Part shown: piece after piece, positions 9,901 to 17,982 of the stretch
Numbering within the stretch: position 1 is the first letter of the stretch
Layout: each line of letters begins with the position of its first letter
Source of the DNA: Bacteroidales bacterium UBA4772
GTDB taxonomy: Bacteria > Bacteroidota > Bacteroidia > Bacteroidales > VadinHA17
Assembly: GCA_002403305.1 (NCBI GenBank)
Contig: DHHM01000006.1
Location: 11,971-75,970, forward strand
Length of the DNA stretch: 64,000 nucleotides
Direction: 5' to 3'
Position numbers and translations under genes: made by a program
Notes under the pieces: model-generated
Databases searched by the model: none
What the model saw: the letters and a program-made list of their open reading frames with translations, nothing else
Told to the model about the DNA's origin: nothing

Positions 9901-11091
9901 ATGAGACTTTTGCTGATTTTTGTTGCTGTCGCGCTGATGGCTTCAAGGTGTGACAGGAACAGTGACACTGATTCCGACTGGAATATCGGGGATCCTGAAA
10001 TATCCGTCAAAACCGAACCCCTGTTTCCCGAAAGGGAAGAGAATGATCTTGTAACCATATGGTTCAGTGCTGAAGGGTCTGATGAGCCGCTCTCGCTCGA
10101 ATCGATCGAGATCAGGTTTACGGACAACAGTGCCGTTGCATCACTTGCAGCCATCTCAGCCTGGTATACCGGAGTAGTTCCCGGCGTTCCTCAGCGTACG
10201 CTGCTGGCAACGTTGCAAGATCCCGGAAAAAAGAGCACTTTCAAGGGTGACATCGGTCTTGGCTCAGGCAAAAACTATTTTGTACTTTCATTTGATGCCA
10301 GGAATGATGCTGATCTTGCCGGCAGCCTCGGGGTGGAGTCAGTGACGCTCTCCTTCTGCAATAATGCCAGTCGTGAGATCACTCCATCACCGGGCACCCC
10401 TGTCATCAGGTTTGGCAAAATACTCAGGGCCGCAGGTCAGGATGGGGTTGACACCTACCGTATTCCCGGACTCGTCACAACCAATAGCGGAACCCTGATA
10501 GCCGTCTATGACAACAGGTACAACAACAGCAAGGATCTGCAGGAGGATATTGACATAGGTATGAGCCGCAGCACTGACGGAGGAGAGACATGGTACATTG
10601 GCATAGGCGCAAAGACAAACACCACGGAGGCGCAGGTGGCAGAACTCTCTGACGGCAGTCTCATGCTCAACATGCGTGACGACCGTAATCGCACGGACAA
10701 GACCGAAACCAACGGCCGGGCTGTGGCAGTGACCTCTGATATAGGTGCGACCTGGACAGTTCATCCTTCATCAAACTCACTCCTGCCTGAACCGAATTGC
10801 ATGGCAAGCCTGATAGCCGCCGATGTAAATATTGACGGGAAGATGAAAAGGGTCCTCTTCTTTTCCAATCCTGACAACAAAAGCGAGAGAACGAACATGA
10901 CCGTCAAGGCAAGCCTTGATGAGGGAGTTACATGGCCGGAGGAGCAACAGGTTGAACTGTTTGCACCTGCAGGGTACGGCTATTCATGTCTTACCATGGT
11001 AGACGACAGTCATATCGGGATACTCTATGAAGGAGTTAAAGAGCTCTACTTCCAGAAGATAAAAGTAGATGAACTCCTTGGTAACAATTAG
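9901..11091 (+). pseudogene. nanH: Exo-alpha-sialidase (GH33), missing part of the propeller
   Basis: Releases terminal sialic acid from glycans. The signal peptide ends in a lipobox-like Cys17; an N-terminal beta domain precedes the six-bladed propeller. The RIP arginine (Arg187), an Asp-box (STDGGETW, 224-231), catalytic Glu243 (TTEAQ), the NMRDDR arginine, a GYSCLTM tyrosine and the ILYEG glutamate remain. Arg187 and Glu243 are 56 residues apart, while Arg68 and Glu260 are 192 apart in the Micromonospora viridifaciens enzyme, so about 110-135 residues (roughly two blades) are absent. The join follows the first Asp-box directly, which suggests loss between repeated Asp-box sequences. I chose the ATG at 9901 because it opens the signal peptide. 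Activity is doubtful. Confidence 0.8.
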
Positions 11092-11109
11092 CAGTAATAC
11101 AATCGAATC

Positions 11110-12033
11110 ATGACCATAGATAAATTTGAAGACCTTATTGCCGCGCCTTTCACACCGATGCATCCGGACGGAGAGATCAACCCGGACCTTATTGAAAAAT
11201 ATCACAGCCTGCTCACAGCTGACGGCGTTGTGGGTGCCTTCATCAACGGCTCAACCGGCGAGGGTGTGTCGACCACATTTCGTGAGAAGCTGGTGGTAGC
11301 GGAAGCCTGGGCCAAAGCTAACTCCGGAGGAGGGATAAAGGTCATTAACCACCTTGGGGGCACCTCCTACAAAGAGTGTATCGAACTGGCAAAAGAGTCG
11401 GAGAAGATGGGACTCCATGCCGTGGCACTTACGTCTCCATCATACTTTAAGCCTGCAAACGCAAAGATGCTGGCGGAGTTCTTCATCAGGGTGGCATCGT
11501 CGGTTCCTGAAATGCCGGTCTATTATTACCACATTCCGGTACTTACAGGGGGTTACTTCAATATGATCGATTTTGTCCGCGAAGTTGCACCCCGGGTGCC
11601 GAACTTTGCCGGCATCAAATTTACACATGAGGACTTCATGGATTTTCTAAGCTGCCTTAATTATGATAGTGGTAAATATGACATGCTCTGGGGCCGTGAT
11701 GAGAATTTTCTCTCTGCGATGGTACTGGGTGCACGCGGTGCCGTAGGAAGCACATACAACTATGCTGCCCCACTCTGTCATAAGATGATGGAGGCTTTTG
11801 ACCGCAACGACCTGGAACAGGCACGTGCGCTGCAGCAGACATCCATTGATATGATCACTCTCCTGGGAAAGTACGGAGGCATCGCCACCGGGAAAGCCTT
11901 CATGAAATTCATCGGCCTCGATTGCGGTGAGTTTCGCCTGCCGGTGAGGAACATGAGCAGGTCAGACTATGACGGTTTCGTGAATGACGTTAAGAACCTT
12001 GAAATGGATGATCTCTTCTCAAAAATGGCCTGA
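11110..12033 (+). CDS. nanA: N-acetylneuraminate lyase
   Basis: Splits N-acetylneuraminate into pyruvate and N-acetylmannosamine by a Schiff-base mechanism in the cytoplasm. It is a full-length (307 residues) dihydrodipicolinate synthase-family TIM barrel. It shows the pyruvate-binding GSTGE (47-51), the catalytic tyrosine (about Tyr140, YYYHIP) and Schiff-base Lys170 (GIKFTHED). The gene begins 18 bases after the sialidase stop. Unlike its three upstream neighbours it is intact. Confidence 0.92.
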   Translation: MTIDKFEDLIAAPFTPMHPDGEINPDLIEKYHSLLTADGVVGAFINGSTGEGVSTTFREKLVVAEAWAKANSGGGIKVINHLGGTSYKECIELAKESEKMGLHAVALTSPSYFKPANAKMLAEFFIRVASSVPEMPVYYYHIPVLTGGYFNMIDFVREVAPRVPNFAGIKFTHEDFMDFLSCLNYDSGKYDMLWGRDENFLSAMVLGARGAVGSTYNYAAPLCHKMMEAFDRNDLEQARALQQTSIDMITLLGKYGGIATGKAFMKFIGLDCGEFRLPVRNMSRSDYDGFVNDVKNLEMDDLFSKMA

Positions 12034-12036
12034 CCT

Positions 12037-13206
12037 GTGGTAAGAAACCTTAGAATATACATTCTGTCAATGCTGGCACTTGCTGTGTCATTAACCTTTA
12101 ATCACTGTTCGAGAATGAATATTGAGTGGTCAGAACTGCCCCCGCTGCCGCCGCCGGCTCCGGGTAGCATACAGCCCGGAGTGGCCGGACCCTTTGCCGG
12201 GATACACGGTAAAACCCTTATCGTTGCCGGAGGTGCCAATTTTCAGGACACCATGCCCTGGCACGGTGGGAAAAAATATTATCATAATGATATTTATACC
12301 CTTCATCTTCCTGTCAACGGAGGTCCCTGGAAGAGCTTCCGGGGCGAGATCTCATTGCCTGCACCTGTCGCTTATGGTGCATCCGCATCAACGGAGGCGG
12401 GACTCGTCTGTATGGGGGGTGAGACCGAGCAGGGTCTTACAGATGAGGCTTATATAATATCAGCGGCCGGAGAGAGGCTGATCATCACTCCGCTTCCGCC
12501 ATTGCCGGTGCCACTCTCAAATGCAGCCTCAACATCTGTCGGGCCGACAGTCTTTGTTGCCGGAGGCCTGACATCCGACGGTTCATCACAGGCACTCTAC
12601 TGCCTCAACACCGAAGAAATTGCCGCCGGATGGAAGAAACTTGCCGACATGCCCCTTCCACTTATAAACAGCGTAATGGGTGCCTCAGATGGTAAGGAGC
12701 AGAAACTCTGGCTAATGGGTGGACGTACCAGGGGAGAAGATGATGACATATCGGTCATAAGGTCAGAAATAATTAGCTACTCAGTCGATGATGACAGGTG
12801 GCAATGGGAGGGAGAACTGAATGACGGGAAAGATACCCTCAGATTGGCAGCCGGCACTGGCACGGCGCTTAACGGAAGATACATGGTACTCTTCGGCGGC
12901 AATGACGGAGAGGTATTCAACAGGGTTGAGAAGATGCTGTCTGAGATGGGACGGGAAACAGATACTGCAGTGCTGGCAAAGAAAAGAAGGGAATATATCA
13001 GCCTTCAGGAGAGCCATCCGGGCTTTTCGCGGCAGGTGATTTTATATGACATCGAAACAGGTGAAAGCCTCAATGCCGGCGAGATACCCGGCCCGGCACA
13101 GGTGACCACCACCGCCGTATCCACCCCATTCGGGATAATAATTCCCTCAGGGGAGATCAGGCCGGGAGTACGGACTGACATAATCAGGATGGCAACCTTC
13201 AGATGA
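12037..13206 (+). CDS. nanM: Kelch-type N-acetylneuraminate mutarotase/epimerase, NanM-like
   Basis: Kelch beta-propeller protein. NanM enzymes speed conversion of the alpha anomer released by sialidase to the beta form. Visible family marks are GGANFQDTMPWHGGKK and repeated GG-tipped kelch blades (VFVAGGL, LWLMGGR, MVLFGGN). The N-terminus is hydrophobic with a weak lipobox-like FNHCS, so it is probably exported. The GTG at 12037 lies 3 bases after nanA; an in-frame ATG at 12070 is an alternative. Length (389) is normal, and its place between lyase and epimerase supports the role. Confidence 0.85.
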   Translation: MVRNLRIYILSMLALAVSLTFNHCSRMNIEWSELPPLPPPAPGSIQPGVAGPFAGIHGKTLIVAGGANFQDTMPWHGGKKYYHNDIYTLHLPVNGGPWKSFRGEISLPAPVAYGASASTEAGLVCMGGETEQGLTDEAYIISAAGERLIITPLPPLPVPLSNAASTSVGPTVFVAGGLTSDGSSQALYCLNTEEIAAGWKKLADMPLPLINSVMGASDGKEQKLWLMGGRTRGEDDDISVIRSEIISYSVDDDRWQWEGELNDGKDTLRLAAGTGTALNGRYMVLFGGNDGEVFNRVEKMLSEMGRETDTAVLAKKRREYISLQESHPGFSRQVILYDIETGESLNAGEIPGPAQVTTTAVSTPFGIIIPSGEIRPGVRTDIIRMATFR

Positions 13207-13212
13207 TCAACA

Positions 13213-14379
13213 ATGACACACGATGCTCCTGTTGAAGTTGCAGAGAGGTACAGGAGGAATCTCCTGGATGATGTGATACCTTTCTGGATGACCCATTCGC
13301 CCGACCGTGAGCAGGGAGGATATTTCACCTGCCTTGACCGTAACGGCAGTGTCTATGATACTGACAAGTTCGTCTGGCTCCAGGGAAGGGAAGTGTGGAT
13401 GTTCAGCCATCTTTACAATAACCTGGAGAAGAGGACGGAATGGCTTGAGATGGCACTCCTGGGAGCGGATTTCCTTGAGAAACACGGACAGGATCCGGAG
13501 GGTAACTTCTATTTCTCGCTCACAAGGGAGGGCCGGCCACTCGTGCAGCCTTACAACATCTTCTCCGACTGTTTTGCGGCAATGGCATTTGGCGAGCTGG
13601 CCAAAGCTACGGGAATTGCCCGCTACGGTGATATCGCCCTGAAGACATTCAACAATATCCTGAAGAGGTCAGATAACCCGAAGGGCAGGTGGTCAAAGGC
13701 TTATCCCGGCACCCGTCCACTCAAGGGTTTCTCCCTGCCGATGATACTCAGCAACCTTTCCGGGATGCTGGAGCATCTGCTGGATAATTCCGTGGTTGAA
13801 AAGATAACCACCGACTGCATCCATGAGGTGATGGATGTTTTCTACAACAGTGAACACGGGCTTATTCTTGAGAATGTGACTCCCGATGGCCAATTCTCAG
13901 ACACTTTTGACGGCCGGCGGCTGAATCCAGGTCATGCCATCGAGGCCATGTGGTTCATGATGGACCTGGCTATGAGCAGAGACGACATGAAGCTGGCTGA
14001 GAAAGCAAAGGAGGTAACTCTTTCAACGCTTGAAAGGGGATGGGATGAGGAGTTCGGGGGCATCTATTACTTCCTGGATGTTCTGGGCCACCCGCCCCAG
14101 CAGCTCGAGTGGGATCAGAAGCTCTGGTGGGTGCATATTGAGACGCTTATTTCGCTGGCAAAGGGATACAGGCTGACTGGTGACAAGAGATGCCTTAACT
14201 GGTTTGAAAAGGTTGATGCTTATACCTGGAGCCATTTCCCCGATCCTGAATATGGTGAATGGTACGGTTATCTTAACCGCAGGGGAGAGGTACTCCTTCC
14301 TCTCAAGGGCGGTAAATGGAAAAGCTGCTTTCATGTCCCCCGCGGACTGCTGCAGATCTCGGCATCCCTGAACGATTAA
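13213..14379 (+). CDS. N-acylglucosamine 2-epimerase (AGE/RnBP family)
   Basis: Interconverts N-acetylmannosamine and N-acetylglucosamine, feeding the NanA product into amino-sugar metabolism without the phosphorylated NanK/NanE route. It is an (alpha/alpha)6-barrel protein of 388 residues. Family segments include the early FVWLQGREVW, WWVHIETLISL and the C-terminal DPEYGEWYGYLNR with HVPRGLL. Start ATG 13213 lies 6 bases after the nanM stop. This lyase-plus-AGE pathway is known from Bacteroides. No sialic acid transporter or hexokinase gene is in the window. Confidence 0.88.
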   Translation: MTHDAPVEVAERYRRNLLDDVIPFWMTHSPDREQGGYFTCLDRNGSVYDTDKFVWLQGREVWMFSHLYNNLEKRTEWLEMALLGADFLEKHGQDPEGNFYFSLTREGRPLVQPYNIFSDCFAAMAFGELAKATGIARYGDIALKTFNNILKRSDNPKGRWSKAYPGTRPLKGFSLPMILSNLSGMLEHLLDNSVVEKITTDCIHEVMDVFYNSEHGLILENVTPDGQFSDTFDGRRLNPGHAIEAMWFMMDLAMSRDDMKLAEKAKEVTLSTLERGWDEEFGGIYYFLDVLGHPPQQLEWDQKLWWVHIETLISLAKGYRLTGDKRCLNWFEKVDAYTWSHFPDPEYGEWYGYLNRRGEVLLPLKGGKWKSCFHVPRGLLQISASLND

Positions 14380-14392
14380 CACGGATAGGTGT

Positions 14393-14400
14393 TATATTTG
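14393..14400 (+). promoter_or_regulatory. Bacteroidota-type -7 box before the DUF169 gene
   Basis: TATATTTG matches the TAnnTTTG consensus and ends 21 bases before the ATG at 14422. No clear TTTG -33 box is present. It suggests the DUF169 gene is transcribed separately from the nan genes. Confidence 0.45.
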
Positions 14401-14421
14401 CAACCAATGTAAATATGCATC

Positions 14422-15165
14422 ATGGACCTCACACTTCGCGATACCTTTTTCTCATTATGGACTAAATATTTCGGCAACGCTGACCTGCCGATTACATTTT
14501 ACTACACATATGCCGACGGCGGGGCAAACTGGGCTGACAAGCCAAAGGGATGGAGCTGCATTGTATGCGAGCTGGCCAGGGTCAGGGAGGGCAGGAACCT
14601 TGTCTATAACGCTGAGAGGGTCACCTGCGGCGGAGGCAGGAGATACCTCGGCTTTACTGACAAAATGAGACCCGGATTTGAATATTTTTTATCCTGCGGC
14701 AATAAAAAGATGGAAGGCGAAAGATACCTGCAGAACCCCGGGCTTGTGAAGGAGTTCATGAAGTCGCAGAAGATTCTGCCGGTTTCGGGAATGAACCTGG
14801 TTTTTAAGAGGTGGGATAAGCTGGAAGAGGCTGATGATCCCGATGTGGTGATCTTTTTCGCAAAGCCCGATGTGCTGTCGGGGCTCTTCACGCTCGCCAA
14901 TTTCGACCAGTCGGAACCCAATGGCACGTATACACCCTTCGGCTCAGGATGTACCTCCATCATACACCATCCATATCTTGAGAGTCTATCCGACAATCCG
15001 AGGGCGGTGATCGGCATGTTCGACCCCTCCGCGCGCAAATGCGTGCCTGATAATGAGCTCACCTTCGCTATCCCGATGAAGCGGTTTGAAAAGATGATCG
15101 GTTACATGGAGGAGAGCTTTCTCATCACCGACACATGGGCAACGATCCGGAAAAGGCTTAAGTAA
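14422..15165 (+). CDS. DUF169 family protein
   Basis: 247-residue soluble protein of the DUF169 family, whose function is not established. It shows family-style cysteines and glycines (GWSCIVCELARVREG, CGGGRRYLGF, YFLSCGNKK) and a conserved-looking FGSGCTSIIHHPY segment. Several cysteines could bind metal or a cofactor, but that is only a suggestion. It follows the sialic acid operon and appears to have its own -7 box, so a link to sialic acid metabolism is not implied. Confidence 0.75.
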   Translation: MDLTLRDTFFSLWTKYFGNADLPITFYYTYADGGANWADKPKGWSCIVCELARVREGRNLVYNAERVTCGGGRRYLGFTDKMRPGFEYFLSCGNKKMEGERYLQNPGLVKEFMKSQKILPVSGMNLVFKRWDKLEEADDPDVVIFFAKPDVLSGLFTLANFDQSEPNGTYTPFGSGCTSIIHHPYLESLSDNPRAVIGMFDPSARKCVPDNELTFAIPMKRFEKMIGYMEESFLITDTWATIRKRLK

Positions 15166-15212
15166 ACGTTCCTGCACCCCAGGGCTATAGTTACTTCTGC
15201 GGTTGACGGTGT

Positions 15213-15327
15213 GCTGCCCCCTTTGCTGCAGCCAGTTCCCCGACTGGTGGCAAGCTGCCCCCTTTGCTGCAGCCAGTTCCCTGACTGGTGGCAAGCTGCC
15301 CCCTTTGCTGCAGCCAGTTCCTCCGGC
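15213..15327. repeat. 41-bp intergenic minisatellite, about 2.8 copies
   Basis: Direct copies start at 15213, 15254 and 15295. The first two differ at one base; the third decays after 32 bases. Each full unit contains a dyad CCAGT-N6-ACTGG that could form a hairpin. No promoter or coding use is visible. The rest of the 15166-15533 gap holds the blaI operator and promoter region. Confidence 0.85.
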
Positions 15328-15444
15328 AGGTGGAGTGCTGTCCCCAGGTTGACTACATCCTATGGCATCATTAACTGACAACTGCTCTTTAAGGCTCCTG
15401 ACCAGAGGCTGTAACAGCCATAATATAAGCATAATAGATTTCGA

Positions 15445-15499
15445 ACTAAAAAAATAGTCAAAAAAGTTGCAAAAATAGTTGCATGACTAAGAGAATAGT
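15445..15499. promoter_or_regulatory. Twin ACTA-N6-TAGT dyads, probable BlaI operator
   Basis: Two dyads of identical form, ACTA-N6-TAGT, lie at 15445-15458 and 15486-15499, 41 bases apart. The downstream one is longer (TGACTA-N6-TAGTCA) and abuts the -7 box. A lone TAGT at 15476 sits midway, so TAGT recurs every 20-21 bases. BlaI/MecI repressors bind paired dyads in their own promoter, so autoregulation is the likely role. Confidence 0.55.
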
Positions 15500-15509
15500 C
15501 ATATCTTTG
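15479..15509 (+). promoter_or_regulatory. Bacteroidota promoter of the blaI-blaR operon
   Basis: TTG at 15479-15481, then 20 bases, then TATCTTTG at 15502-15509, which fits TTTG-N19-21-TAnnTTTG. It lies 24 bases before the blaI-like ATG and is overlapped by the downstream operator dyad, as expected for repression. Confidence 0.6.
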
Positions 15510-15533
15510 CGATGAAGGATTGACAGAACAGAT

Positions 15534-15920
15534 ATGAAAACAATGCAACTGACAAGGGCTGAGGAGCAGGTAATGCAGATTCTGTGGGATCTTGAGGAGG
15601 GACTGGTTAAGGATATTCGTGAGCGTTTTGACGATCCCAGGCCTGCCAGGAACACAGTATCGACAGTGGTCAGGATCCTTGAGAAGAAGGGATATGTTGA
15701 CCATAAGTCTTTTGGGAACGTTTACCTTTATTACCCGATCGTTTCCCGGGAGGAGTATTCACGCCACCAGCTCTTCGGGCTGCTCGAGAGTTATTTTGAC
15801 AACTCATTCCCCGCCATGGCATCATTCTTTGCACGTGAAAAGGATCTTTCTGTTGCGGAGATGGAAGAGCTGATCAATGAGACGCGAAAGGAATTATCAG
15901 CCAATAAAGAGCAGAAGTGA
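15534..15920 (+). CDS. BlaI/MecI-family transcriptional repressor
   Basis: 128-residue winged-helix repressor. The start MQLTRAEEQVMQILWDLEEG and the recognition region NTVSTVVRILEKKGYV are typical of BlaI/MecI, which dimerise on operator dyads and are cleaved when the paired membrane protease senses its signal. The C-terminal half is the helical dimerisation part. Its stop overlaps the start of the M56 gene (TGATG), the usual two-gene layout. No beta-lactamase lies nearby, so the regulated trait is unknown. Confidence 0.9.
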   Translation: MKTMQLTRAEEQVMQILWDLEEGLVKDIRERFDDPRPARNTVSTVVRILEKKGYVDHKSFGNVYLYYPIVSREEYSRHQLFGLLESYFDNSFPAMASFFAREKDLSVAEMEELINETRKELSANKEQK

Positions 15921-17803
15921 TGGAAACGATAGGCTTTTATTTGCTCAGGTCGGCAGTCTGGATAACCGGGTTTGCCCTGGTTTATTATCTCTTTCTCAGG
16001 AATGAGAGGTTTTTTCTTCTGAACAGGATATACCTTGTCACTGGTATCCTTGCATCTTTCATCCTTCCATTAGTTACTGTCCGGTATGTAGTTGAGGTGC
16101 CTCTCCTGCAGGCCGGTGCAACTGCCGGTCCGGTAACCGTATCGTTGAATGATGAAGGCGTCTGGCAACAAATCATTACGGTTGTTATTGGTGCCGTCTG
16201 GCTGGCCGGGGTTGCCGTAATCATCTCACGTTACGTAGCACAGGTTATACCTGTGCTGCGGGCTGCCGGAAAGGCGGAGCGGACACCCGGCTATCCTGCA
16301 AAGGTGATCCGGTCATCTGAATTCCCCGGCTCATTTTCCTTATTCTCCCTTGTCGTTGTCAATCCTTCAGTGTCAGAGACCGAGACCAGGGAGATAATGA
16401 ATCATGAGCTGGTGCATATCAGACAGATGCACTGGTTTGACCTGCTGCTCTCATCCTTTTTTTGTGCAGTCCAGTGGTTTAATCCTGTTGCCTGGATCTA
16501 CTCCGGGTTTATCAGGCAGAACCATGAGTACCTGGCCGATGAGGAGGCGCTGCAGCGTACCTCCGACCCGGCGGTCTACAAGGCTGTACTTCTCAACCAG
16601 ATCGCCGGCTCATCGGTGATCGACCTTGGGAGCTTTTTTAGTTACTCATTTAACAAAAAACGATTTGTCATGATGAAAAATAGAATCAGTTCACCCTACA
16701 GGAAGCTACGGCTGTTCCTGATACTGCCGGTAGCCGCACTGCTGCTCTATGCCTTTGCGAAACCGGAATACAGGGTAGTGCAGGGAGTGGCAGACAAGGC
16801 TACTGCAGCCGTCGTCACTTCAGAAATTGAGAAGAGTGTCACGGGTGTGGTCAGGGATGAGATAGGTAATCCACTCGAAGGGGCCGTGATAGTGATAAAG
16901 GGCACCACTGTCGGTACAACCAGTGACGCTGCAGGACGTTTTGCGCTGAAGGATGTCCCGGACGATGCCGTCCTGGTGATCTCTTATGTCGGGTTCACAA
17001 CAACAGTTTATTCGGTGAAAGCCGGAGGCCGTAACCCTGTTATTACGATGCAAGGCAGCACGGTAGTAACCGATACGGTAAATATTGGTCCCGTGCCGCC
17101 TCCACCGCCGCCTCCGCCTCCGCCGCCGCCAACAGGCGCGGGAACTCCGCCTCCACCGCCTCCACCGCCCCCTCCGCCGCCAGCAGGAAAGAATAGGATC
17201 AAGATAGTTGATGGAGCTATTTCAGGCGAAACAAATGCATTGATAGTTATTGACGGAGAAATTGTAAGCAATAAATCACTCTCAGAAGTAGATCCTGATG
17301 AGATAGAGTCAATTAATGTGCTGAAGGGAGAGATGGCAATCCTGAAATACGGAGAGAAGGCCCGCGATGGCGTGATAGAGATCACTACCAAAAGCAGTAC
17401 TGCTGATGCTGCTCAGATCAGGGAGGAGGTAATAGTGCGTGGACAGCAGATAAAAGAGAGCGATGAGGTCTTTGTTGTTGTCGAGGAGATGCCGCAGTTT
17501 CCTGGAGGGGAGGAGGCCATGATTTCATGGATTGCTCAGAATATCATCTATCCCGAACAGGCAAAGCATGAGGGTATCAGAGGTGTTGTTGTTGTCACCT
17601 TTGTTGTCAGTAAAACCGGCAAGGTGGGTAATGTGAAGGTAGTGAGATCAGTTCATCCTCTCCTGGATGCCGAGGCAGTCAGGGTAATCAGGGAGATGCC
17701 CGACTGGAAACCAGGAACCCAGAGAGGCAGGGCGGTGGATGTGAAGTATACCGTACCCGTTAAATTCAACCTCGATGTCAAGCTGAAAGTCGATAAACTG
17801 TAA
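15920..17803 (+). CDS. BlaR1-like M56 metallopeptidase fused to plug-like and TonB C-terminal domains
   Basis: Residues 1-300 form an M56 (BlaR1/MecR1) module with several membrane helices and the zinc site HELVH (162-166) plus Glu203 in EYLADEEA. After a further membrane helix come a carboxypeptidase-regulatory-like domain (about 307-390), two runs of 12 prolines split by TGAGT (about 392-422), a TonB-receptor plug-like piece with NVLKGEMAILKYG (about 427-494) and a TonB C-terminal domain (about 523-627, QFPGGEEAMISW). M56-TonB fusions are known in Bacteroidota. The sensor part probably cleaves itself and the adjacent BlaI. ATG 15920 is chosen over a GTG one codon earlier. Confidence 0.85.
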   Translation: METIGFYLLRSAVWITGFALVYYLFLRNERFFLLNRIYLVTGILASFILPLVTVRYVVEVPLLQAGATAGPVTVSLNDEGVWQQIITVVIGAVWLAGVAVIISRYVAQVIPVLRAAGKAERTPGYPAKVIRSSEFPGSFSLFSLVVVNPSVSETETREIMNHELVHIRQMHWFDLLLSSFFCAVQWFNPVAWIYSGFIRQNHEYLADEEALQRTSDPAVYKAVLLNQIAGSSVIDLGSFFSYSFNKKRFVMMKNRISSPYRKLRLFLILPVAALLLYAFAKPEYRVVQGVADKATAAVVTSEIEKSVTGVVRDEIGNPLEGAVIVIKGTTVGTTSDAAGRFALKDVPDDAVLVISYVGFTTTVYSVKAGGRNPVITMQGSTVVTDTVNIGPVPPPPPPPPPPPPTGAGTPPPPPPPPPPPPAGKNRIKIVDGAISGETNALIVIDGEIVSNKSLSEVDPDEIESINVLKGEMAILKYGEKARDGVIEITTKSSTADAAQIREEVIVRGQQIKESDEVFVVVEEMPQFPGGEEAMISWIAQNIIYPEQAKHEGIRGVVVVTFVVSKTGKVGNVKVVRSVHPLLDAEAVRVIREMPDWKPGTQRGRAVDVKYTVPVKFNLDVKLKVDKL

Positions 17804-17832
17804 CTGTCTCAGCAATAAATTTCCACATAGAC

Positions 17833-17870
17833 GAGGCTGTCTCAGGGCAAGAAGGGGCAGCCTCTCTTAT
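17833..17870 (+). terminator. Intrinsic terminator after the blaR-like gene
   Basis: GAGGCTG (17833-17839) pairs with CAGCCTC (17858-17864) across an 18-base loop, followed by TCTTATTTAT. It lies 30 bases after the stop. Confidence 0.55.
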
Positions 17871-17982
17871 TTATAGTCTTCCTGAACGCTGAAGAGACTC
17901 TCCCGGCCGGTGCAGGAGAAGCAAGGCAGGGGATTAATGCCTTGTCAGGCAGGGGAATATCGTAATAAATATGCCTTCTGAT

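Noticed and set aside
15213..15327. Could the 41-bp repeats be a CRISPR array?
   Set aside because: Copies are directly abutting without unique spacers and no cas genes are present. No CRISPR array was found anywhere in the window.
17008..17391. Glycine-rich minus-strand frame opposite the poly-proline region
   Set aside because: It is simply the complement of the proline codons and has no independent support.
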